Below, piece by piece: positions 33,650-43,771 of a stretch of 64,000 nucleotides of DNA (the stretch's first letter is position 1; the number at the start of each line of letters is the position of its first letter). The notes under the pieces were generated by a model. That model saw only the letters and a list, made by a program, of their open reading frames with translations, did no database searches and was not told the origin of the DNA. Both the position numbers and the translations under genes were made by a program. This DNA comes from Epiperipatus broadwayi (lineage: Eukaryota; Onychophora; Udeonychophora; Euonychophora; Peripatidae), in assembly GCA_028023455.1 (NCBI GenBank), contig JAQFVV010000022.1, positions 7,211,100 through 7,275,099 on the forward strand, in the 5' to 3' direction.

Positions 33650-36325
33650 TGTAATGGTCATATTCATACATTCATGCAACAAAATCCAGAGTTTGGTGGA
33701 AAAAATGGCCGAGACCTCGAATCAGATCGCACTTCAGTTCCTTCACCAACCTATGGATGACAGATATGAGATTACAGTGTCACTTTTAATTCACACACCA
33801 TCGGTAGCAAAAGGTGGAATATGAGACTCAGGGAACTAAATTAATAATAAATTTACTAAACACATATACATATGAGATAATGTATATACTAATATTTAAC
33901 TAACACAGAATAAATTGGGATAAGACTTGGGATGGATTATAAATAACACACTGAACATTATTATAAGTTTAATATCTTTAATTATGAAATTATAAATCAA
34001 TTAATACAAAATTAAAAGCGCATTGGGAATTTACACTCGGAAGTATTATACAATGATGAGCTGGTTCAGTACAAGTTCTCATCTTTAAGATGTACTTTAT
34101 AGTTTAACTTTAAAGTTTATTACAATTATTATTATCTACGGTTTATAATCATGCCTGAATTATGCTATGCCATTTCTTTAAAGTTTTCTAAGAGTTAAAT
34201 TATGATAAATAGCAAAATATAACGTCTTATCAAAATTATATACTGAGCAGTAAATGTGCTCCCTATGCAGAAATGTATATAAACTAGATCTAGTGTTCAG
34301 ATGAATGCTGAAGTGAAAATCATTATGGAGGGATGAACTGGTGATTGTAGCATGGCATCTGTAGGCATCTGTATCCATAGTGCTAAGACTAAATTAATGA
34401 TTGCGGTGCCAATACTCGGTGATCTAAAACTGAATGGCTTGCTACATTAATAAGAACAATAAGTTCAGGAACTCGGATCGGCAACGTAAGTGTTCTAGCC
34501 TTAAACTCAGTAACTTGCTTGAACAGGATGGCCTTATTTAAATGCGGATCCATCAGAGATATAGCAAGACGTGAGGCACTCTACGTGCTTTATAAAGATA
34601 TGTCTGCAATCCTCATTAATACATATACCTATTTTAATACTAAATAACTGCGCATAAATTATATATATAGTTTCAGTCAGTGAAACTACTTCACCCCAGT
34701 TCAAGATTAGCATACATAAAACTTGCTAAGAAAGGTTAAAGTAATCTAGTTTAAGGAGCAAATCTGTATAGTTTATATCCTAATTTAAAGAGTACTAAAG
34801 CTAATTCAGGACTTACGTAATGATCTATAATATGCTTTATAATATTCTTGCTATTAATTAACTAGACATAGTTTATCAACATGTTAACTTTAATTATGAT
34901 AAGCTATAATATAGTAGCTTAATCATCATATATAAAATAGGTTTCAAAATGGAGATTTATGGGTGTGCTAAAGAGCAGCCTAAATTAATTACCAGAGAGC
35001 TTCTAATTATCTCTCTAAATTACTAAAATTACTGACCTCTGCTTTGAAGCAAGGCATATCATAAATAAATGAAATAATATAAAATAAAATAATATAAGCA
35101 TGACCGTAGATTAAGACAGTATAGATATAATAACTGGGTACAGTTATTATGTTTAGAGAGTTATTAAATACACCTGAGTCTCGTTTTATGCGGTAGATAG
35201 GTTCTTCAGAAAACACGCACAAAAGAAATCGCACAAAAATAGACTGAACTTACCTTGAAAAATGGGGGATACGTACTGTAATTTTCCAAAAATCTCATAA
35301 AAGCAACAACGTAAAATTATTTTAAAATTCGCATAAAAAAAAATAAAATAAAATATGACTAATAAAAAAATTTCAAATTTGAAAAAAATTTATACAGGAT
35401 GAACTTTTTTTACTTTTTTTATTAACTACAGTATTTAATTTTATTCAAAACAATATATTTTTATGCGTAATTTACATTTTTTTCATATATGTACAGTATT
35501 TTAATCATTATCGCTGTTTGAGACATCGGATTCATCATGATGTGATGTGATATGAGGTACTATAGCTTCTCCTTAAACCAAGTCAAGAGGAAATACAACT
35601 AAATCATTTTCCAATCGCTGTTGATCCTTCCCATTTCGCTAAGCGATCTAAAATTGAAATTTTTGTTTCCAAAGAAATTCATTTTCTTGGGTGTTTTTTC
35701 CTCTCCATTAGGGTAAACTAAAAGTTTAAAATAAAAATAAGAACTTAGACTTACGATAATAAAAAGACACCGACTCACCACTGTTGAGCAAAATTTAATT
35801 AAAACTAACAATTAAAAATTAAATTCTTATTTTTGTCTTTAATTTTTTAATTTTCAATTTCGTTTAAAAATCACATTTCATCGTTTCACATCATATTAAT
35901 TTCAGATCACGTTACGTAATTTTTAAATTGTTAATTACAATTAAAAATCAGATTTTAATTGTCAAATTTAATTGTGCCCACTGCTGTTACTCACCTTTTA
36001 AAAATAAACTTGCGGACACTAAATGATTAATTGATTAGGTATTCTTTTTATAAAAAGCAAAAATAGAACATGAGTTAAAATACAAAAACAACAACATACA
36101 TAGTATTTTTCATCTATAACATTTAAACAGATTTACATTATATTCTTGTAAAATTTATTACTTGCAGACACTAAATGATTAATTGATTACGTACTCTTTT
36201 TTTAAAAAGCAAAAATAGAACGTAATTTAAAATGCAAAAACAACAACATACATGAACTTGGAGGGGTTTGAATTAAGGATAGAATATTACTATGGGATAT
36301 AGTAGGTAAAACGGGATGCCTGACA
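33650..36325. repeat. Long direct repeat, copy 2 (LTR-like), carrying an inverted, truncated Tigger insertion
   Basis: Runs from TGTAATGGTCATATTC to GATGCCTGACA, colinear with copy 1 as listed there. It has its own Tigger insertion at 35171, on the opposite strand, at a position that is uninterrupted in copy 1 (near 29368-29376, GTTATTAAATATTT). The part of copy 1 between about 29400 and 30427 is missing or replaced here. It includes a 69-codon open frame (33615-33824) that is simply part of the repeat. Confidence 0.6.
35171..36255 (-). mobile_element. Tigger/pogo-derived short transposon, copy 2, truncated
   Basis: The left end CACCTGAGTCTCGTTTTATG follows a TA and corresponds to the right end of copies 1 and 3, so this copy is inverted. 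It runs through the same AT-rich interior, but the far terminal inverted repeat is missing; it ends abruptly near CAACATACATG, where the host repeat resumes at TGGAGGGGTTTGAATTAAGG. Bases 36011-36105 and 36163-36255 are a tandem duplication (CAGACACTAAATGATTAATT or near-identical in each). Most of the transposase remnant is unrecognisable. Confidence 0.78.
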
Positions 36326-36349
36326 AATAATACCATTTCAATATATATA

Positions 36350-38277
36350 TACTTGTTACTACATACTTTTTTTTTTTTTTTTGCTACTGTACAATTTTTC
36401 TGTATATTCACTGAAATTCATATATTTAGGTCAATTTGAGAATGTTTTTTATAACACATATGATATATATAAACATTTGCATATATATTTGCTATAACAA
36501 TATTCTCAATACGTACTCATTCTCATCCATATTCATTTTGTATGTACATACATCTAGATTACTTTTGAAATAAAATAATGAAAGATTGTTAATAAATACA
36601 TTTATTTAAATTAATATAGCAATATGAAATAATTTAATAGATTGAAAATATGACTGAATAATAAAACATAAAAAAATATCAAAACTAGTAAAAATTTAAT
36701 TTCCAACATAAAAAAAATAAAATATAATAAATTTTAATGAAGATTAATTTGTATGAAGTAGTATTCTTTCATTATTTTATTTTATTTTATGAATTATGTG
36801 TTACATGAGAAAGAATAACCATAAGTATATAATACATCAAAAATATTGATACATTAAAATGAAGATTTTCATAGATGAAAAGTAAGCATTTATTTTTCTA
36901 TAGCGCTGTGTTTACAATTGTATTACATTCAAATATCAGCTTTTCAAGCTAATTGAGTTGTAGGAATAAGTGGATTCATTTTATTCCTGCATAAATTCTA
37001 TATCTTGTATTGGAGGGGAAGGTATTCATTTATTATTTAACACTTGCAAAGCGCGTGCACAAATTAGCTTGAAAGGCTGATATTTGAATGTAATAGATGA
37101 AAAGTGTAAATATAATTTTTTGAGTTAATATCTGCGTGGGGTTGCTAGTTATTATTATTATTAGGCTCTGAAATTTTAGTTAGATCTCATTTGTCATTAT
37201 CTGGCTAGCTAGAATAGCTCACTAGCTTACTGCTAATAGAAACTAGATTACACATTACCTTTGATAATATTTAGCTGTTGATTATTTTATCCAGTACAAA
37301 ATTTTAGAAATTTAAGATTAAAAAAAGGATTGTAATTATTTATGTAATATTATGTATATATATATAGCCATAAATTCTTGGATTTCTAAATGAAAAAATG
37401 TAAGAAATGTTGTGGAAGATTTTTAACAGCTGATTGAAAATTTACAATTTATATATATACAGTATGCATATGTATAAGAAATATTCTGAAGACTTAAATA
37501 TAAAAATTAAGAATTTCATAAATGTAAATTAAAAGTTAGAAAGTGCATATGATTAAAAAAACTACTATATTATTTATCCATAATAATTAATAACACTAGA
37601 ATAGGGGGAAGGGGACCTCTATAATTTATAGCAAATAAGTAAAAATAAAAATTAATAGAGGAATTATTGAATAAAAAATATTATTAAAAATGGAAATTAA
37701 TGAAGTCCATTATGCTGGTTTTTTTTCACATAAATTATAATAAATAACAAAGATTATATATAACTGCTATATAAATATATATATATTAATAATGTATACT
37801 TGGCAAAGCTTAAGTATATGAGCTTTAAATGGAAGTAGTATTTATACATATGGCCATGTTTCAGTGATATCTATCATTTCTACAATTATTTTTGAGATCA
37901 ATCACATCTTGTAATATTAGATTATAAGATAGCCAATGTCTGCATATTTCTAGTTTCTGGTTATTTGATCTATAATCAGGAAGTGGCTATATTAAGATAG
38001 AAGTTAGTGACATCCAATTGCAGCTTACTATCATGAAATCCTTGCTAATGACTATATCATGTTGTTGGCTTAAATTCAATGATCTGAGGTTGTTTGAGGT
38101 TTAGATCATTAGATGTTAAAGCATAAAAGATGGTTTTTCAACTTGAGTGTTAAACTTCATCAATTAGAAGTTAATTGAGAATTGATTTCATTGCCATCTG
38201 ATGTTCTTTCTAACTAAATAATAAAAATTATTTAATTGTAAGAGAATAAAGTATTTTTTTATTTTTTTAAATTTCAG
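36350..38277. other. 3' end of intron 2: AT-rich, one MITE
   Basis: Apart from the hairpin element at 36923-37093, only AT-rich sequence with (AT)n tracts was seen. It ends in a good acceptor, TTAAATTTCAG, at 38277. Confidence 0.5.
36923..37093. mobile_element. Hairpin MITE, TA-flanked
   Basis: The 171-bp element has arms TTACATTCAAATATCAGC and GCTGATATTTGAATGTAA, extending to AAGCTAATT / AATTAGCTT. It is flanked by TA at 36921-36922 and 37094-37095. It has no coding capacity and is likely a Tc1/mariner-type non-autonomous element. Confidence 0.78.
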
Positions 38278-38494
38278 TTAAAAGAAGAAAATGGATTTGT
38301 TCGCTTTATTGTGGGAGCAAAATATAATGAAACATCTTTGACACCTGAATATGTCAGTTCTCAGATATTGTTAAAATTGTTGAAGGCTGCTGAAAAAAAT
38401 TTATCTACCCCTATTCGCAAAGTTGTTATGTCTGTTCCTGCAGAGTTTGATGAACTCCAGAGACATTTTACCAAAAAGGCAGCAAAATTAGCAG
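38278..38494 (+). CDS. HSPA13: HSPA13 coding exon: middle of ATPase lobe I
   Basis: The exon follows TTTCAG in phase 0 and ends one base into a Gly codon before the donor GTAATA at 38495. It encodes LKEENGFVRFIVGAKYNE, then LTPEYVSSQILLKLLKAAE and KVVMSVPAEFDELQRHF, ending KKAAKLAG. SPEYVS-LLLKLK and the Hsp70 block V-SVPA-F---QR---A-AA-LAG are both conserved; HSPA13 is distinguished by an NG-V-F-V-----T---PEYV lead-in of this kind. The exon is intact. The following splice into [15 protein letters not shown] restores the canonical Hsp70 connect-1 sequence. Confidence 0.93.
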
Positions 38495-39566
38495 GTAATA
38501 TGGTATTTATTATTAATAAAAATGATAATTATTTTAACAGTATTTTTTTTTTTTTTAAATAAAGAAAATTAATTATATATTTTTTTGCTTTGAAAAAAGG
38601 TAAGTAGTTAATAATGTTATAGTAATAATAGACATGTATTCTACACAGATATTTGGCATACATTATGAAAGGTTTTTTTTTTTTTTAAAAAAAAAATTGA
38701 ATTAAAAATGTATTATTTACAATATTTTAAAACCATTATTAATATTTCAGCATTTTCTTTATCATTTGATTAATTAAACTTTCCTAATTGAATTTTAATA
38801 TGAAATTTGATACTGCTGACCAAGGCAATCAAAACACTTTAAGATTGGCTTTATTTATTAGCTTTCTGTCAGATCTCAAAATGTAGAGAGAATAAATTTT
38901 TTATATTACTTGAATCAAGCTGTAAAAAAGATTTTGACCTTTTATAATTTGTAAATTATCTAGAACTATAGTTTGTGTCAGACAAATCACCAGTCAGTTG
39001 GAACTTCTCCCTTGAAAGCAAATATTAAACATAAAAGTCAGTAAATTTTGCAATATAAACTTTATATATTAATTAATTCTAGTTAAAAGATCAATATTGG
39101 AAAAAGACTTATCATTAATTTGTCACAGATCTGAACTCTGAACTACTTAATTTATTCCAGAGCTAAGTTAAGTCATACATTTTGTATTTCTTAATTAAGC
39201 TTGAAAGTTAATCTATTATTAAATTAATTCAAGATTCCAATTTAAACTGATTTTGTAAAAATTATAATAAAAGAATATAGAAAGTTTTTTCCCCCTCTGA
39301 GTTTTTGTAGTATTTTTTTTTACTATTGTTTCTTCCTGAACTAATTAAATATTTACTTCATTAGCATGTAATCTATAAAATATATATGTGCTTGGTGCAC
39401 AGATAATGAAGTTAGTAAAAGCAAATAATACTCTGCGATTTAATGAGCGGAATACTTTCGGGAGGCTCTATACTCCCATAATTATAGTTACTAAAGTGTG
39501 GAGAACTATACAAATGTAATATGCAAATATACACAAATTAATGAGAAGTGATTAAAGGGACCATTT

Positions 39567-41170
39567 TCACATGAGAGAATAAATAACAATTGCTGTAGTT
39601 GGTTGGAAAGCATGGCTGCTGACCCTTTCATGTTCGGCGAAAATTGAATTATCTTCTAGTTTAGCTATAGTCTTATTATAAAGGTATTTGTGCTGTGCTA
39701 TTGTAGCTGCAATGTTAGTTCTGGTTTCTTCGTAATATGATGCTTGGCAATTATTCTGGATGCATGTGATTTTATAAACAACTTGTGGTGTCAGTTCAGA
39801 TGTGATTCTATCTTTGGTATTGTTGATGAGTCTATTGGTATTGGGTGGTGAATGAAAAGTGACTTCAAAGTCATGAGAGAGTTTGTTGATAAGATGTTTA
39901 GCTCTTGAGTGGATGTATGGAATAAGAATGCATGATTTGCTTGCTTTTTTGTGATTGTGGTTTATTTTATAGAAAAATTTATTAGCTCTCCTGTTGATAA
40001 GGGATGGAGTGTGCCCCATTTTTACTAACTCTGCGATGTACTGGTTGTGATTATTTCTTTTGTTTGCTTCATGTTTACATAAGTTATGGTTCCTGAAGAG
40101 AAATGAAAGGGCTACTAGCTTGTGTGAATGGCGTTCATATGAATTAGGGTGAGTTAAGCCACGCACTTCTATAGGTTTTATTATCATACAATAGTCTAGG
40201 TTACCTGCATCTCTGCTAACTTATATGACAAGGTATTTAACCTGGTGTGATTGATTTTCCAATGTTGAAGAAAAAGGGAGTTTGGTGTTATTCTGGAGAC
40301 AATTATGCAGCTCAGCTATGATGTTGTCCTGAGCTGTTATCCACATATTGTGTATATATCATTTTTGGAGTGGAGATGAAGAATTCGGATAATATCTGCT
40401 TTTCATAATGGTTAAGTACAATGCTAGATATCCCACTGAGTGGAAGATCCATAGGCCAACCATTGTGCAAGTTGAACTATTTATCCATAAAGATTGCGAC
40501 TATGTTTAAATTTAGCCAAGTTAAAAATTCATTGATAAATTTAGCGCGCGTGGGTGGACAGTCGCTGACTAGAAGTTTGCTGTTAATTATTTTAATGGAT
40601 TCTTTGCAGTCAATGAACTGTAGAGTTCAGTAATATCAAGTGAAGCAAATTTGAAATTAGGTTGTAGGACCGCATGCTTTATTTTCTCTATGAATTCAAA
40701 TGATGACTTGATAGTGTAGACACCAAAACCTAAAGCGTCTGTGAGCCACTGATTGACCAATGCAGCCGTGTTGAAGTAGTGTGCTCCTCCAAAGTCAATC
40801 ATGAGCCTTAATGGTTTATCCGGTTTATGGAGCTTAATATTAGCAAATATTTTAGGGGAAGATGAGGTTGATGGGTATATGCGGAAATATTCGACTTTTG
40901 AAAAAACTTTATCCATGATTTGTCCATAATATAATGGGAATAAATTTATCTCTATTAAGCCTATGATTAAAGTCATTAGAATTTACAAATTTTAATTTCT
41001 CAATTTGGTTATTGACTTTATCATTATATTCGTTGTCATTCATCAGCACAAATCTGCCTTCTGTATCCTGATTTAAGCATATGATGGAATTGTCAGCTAA
41101 AAATAGTTTAGTGTTATAAATCATCTTATTCCATTCATAGGAGTAATTGTTTCTTCCACTGTTATTGCAG
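39567..41170 (-). pseudogene. Penelope-like element: RT and GIY-YIG endonuclease (copy d)
   Basis: This is the best preserved PLE here, in three large frames on the minus strand. 41124-40909 gives NQDTEGRFVLMNDNEYNDKV (start of RT). 40976-40587 gives SSPKIFANIKLHKPDKPLRL, then GFGVYTIKSSFEFIEKI and FASLDITELYSS (the PLE equivalent of RT motif A, F-DV--LY). Between frames, HNGWPMDLPLSGISSIVL near 40450 is motif B and YTQYVDNSS near 40340 a damaged YVDD box. 40187-39567 gives RGLTHPNSYERHSHKLVALS, VYKITCIQNNCQASYYEETR and AQHKYLYNK (GIY-YIG nuclease), then NSIFAEHERVSSHAFQ. At least two frameshifts and a mutated YVDD show inactivity. It lies antisense in HSPA13 intron 3. Confidence 0.85.
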
Positions 41171-41179
41171 TTCTTCTAT

Positions 41180-43331
41180 TAAATCTTTACAATAAAAAAA
41201 ACCCACACGTCTCATAATGCATGTTGTTCACAATGCTTTATTTAATATATGACAATTTTAATTAACTAACAGTCTTCTTCAGATATTTGAAATATCTTAC
41301 AAGTACTACTTTCAAATATCGGAATAAATAATTTTTTTGATACAATTTATGTTTTAAAATCATTATTATCTTCTCAACCATTATCGTTCCACTGCAGGAT
41401 GAAGATCTCTCCAAGTTTAATCCATCTTCTCCAATCTCTAGTCCCTCTTCTCCTTATGACTATATTATATATATAATTTTAGAGGTTTTTTGAATTTTTA
41501 TTATTATTATGAATTATAAGTTTATACCCGGGCTGTGAAAATGCAGTCATTTTTTTTATTTGGTTGATTTATTTTAATATTATATAAATAAATGTGAGAA
41601 ATATACCCATTCTATGGAAAGGCTGTCGTTTTTGTAATAGATTTTTTTAATTGGTCACATTAACAATTTTTTTTTAAGATTTAATGTAAATTAAACAAAA
41701 TATTTTAATATTATATAAATAAATGTGAGAAATTCACAATTGAAAAATTGAAAAAAAAAATGTTTGGAATACCTCCCCTTTTTTCTACTATTCAAAAATT
41801 AAAATGGAAGTGCCCTTTTGAATTGTATGTACTTTAAATAAATATAAAAATAATTAATAAAAAAAAATTTAAATTTTATAAATTATAATTTTTGATAAGA
41901 AGAAAATATATATATAGATAGAGATATTTTATCTATAAATAATTTAAAATTTTTTTGAAATTTTAAAGGTTTTAGGACAACAGACAAAATATGGATTTTA
42001 TATAATAAGAAAATTATTTATGGGAGGATCATCTGAATAAAAATAATTCAGAGAGTGCTTCAGTAAAGCGTTATGGACAAACATATATTCAGACAACAGA
42101 CAAAATACAGATTTTATAATAAAAGATTTATTTTTGTATGTAAATAATAAATATTATTATTATTATTTAATACAAAAAAACTTATTTGATAACATTGTCA
42201 TTCTCAATGTAACATAGAATGTTTAGAGACCATTAGGTATAATGACATCAAGATTCTTTTTTTAATGCAACTTTTTTTCTTCTCCTTTTTGTTTATAAGT
42301 TATACAGTAATAATATATATATATTATAAGTAATATATTTAATTTTTAAATATATATGTGAATATATCATGTTTGTGTATGTATGTGTGAAAGCTTATAT
42401 ATATATATTTTCAGACAAATATATTAATGATAATAATAATATTGTTTATATGTATTTTTTAATTATTATATAATAATTATATAAAAAAGATGGGGAAAAA
42501 AAAAGTTTTTTAAAAAAAATCTGCAAGTTACTATTTAAAATGTTCTAGTTAATATATGTTACAATATTTGTTGTTGTAAAGGTTTTTCAGCTTATTTGTT
42601 TACATTGTTATGCATATTACTCAATTACTTTACGAAAAGTAAGCTTGATATAATTTAATCTTTATAAATTCTCACTTGTGAAAACAATTATGCGTGAAGG
42701 ATATTTTACAATTTTTCAATATATATGAAAAAATACATAAAACAAAAATATTTTTATTTATTTAGTTGTAAATGGTAGTAGTTAATCTCTTTTTTGTCAT
42801 TGTTTATTTGTTGGAATTTATTTTATCATGGATAAGTAACTCACATCATAAGGAAATTAAACTTTACATCTCAATTCTGAAATTAATTTTGATTAATATA
42901 TTTCTTTGAATATTGAACTTATAAAAATATTTATTAAATAAAAACAATATATCCATACTTTAAACATTTTTATTTTTGATTTCTAGAACAAAAAAAGTAT
43001 CAGTAATACTACAATTATTAACTTAACAATTTTTTAATTGTTTTTTATAATATGAATTTTACTTTAGTTTTAAAACTAGGGATTACATATTATGAATTGA
43101 TAATAAAAATTGGTATAGACAGCATATGCAAAATCTATGGGGTAAATGTAGAAAACTGAGATAATTTAAAACTTCATACAATGTTATTATGAGAATATTA
43201 ACTTGAATACAAATATAATAAGAAAATAGCAGTACAATTGTAAATTGTTTATAAATGTCTTCATTAAATATATATATATTAAATTTCATTATTACTTTTT
43301 AAATAGTATAATTAATATATTAGTAATAAGG
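41180..43331. other. Intron 3: extremely AT-rich, nothing recognised
   Basis: Long A/T runs and (AT)n tracts (42300-42360, 43268-43282). No open frame or repeat ends are recognised. Confidence 0.5.
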
Positions 43332-43771
43332 CATGGGTCCCATGCCACCCAGAGCGTCCCCAGGTTGCGGATAGGGGCATGGCCTTCAGATATGAAGGTT
43401 AGCTGCGAATAAGCAGAGTACTGTAAATAAGCAGTCGCTAACAATGGGACAACATTCACTATCAGGAAGTGGTGAAGGAGACAGTGGCGTGTCTACTTCT
43501 ATAAAGTGCCACAATTCCTATGACGGTGGATGTATAATGGCGAGTGTTGACCGCCATTAAATAAGTCAACACCCCGCTGGGTGCTGGGTCAGCAACGGCA
43601 TTTCTTCCAAGTCAGCGGAAGATCACTAGAGGTGACAACGATGAGGAGGAAGCGGTAGTTGGATTTTCATTTTATGGGATTTGGCTAGTGCACTAAGCCT
43701 ATTATAGAGGTTATTGCTGGGCAAAGAAGGCAACGGGAAACCACTTTGTCTTATAATTCCCTTGTTTTATT

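Noticed and set aside
26857-36330. ATATA (26857-26861) and AATAA (36326-36330) as a target duplication of the long-repeat element
   Set aside because: The two are not identical, and such words are common in this AT-rich sequence.
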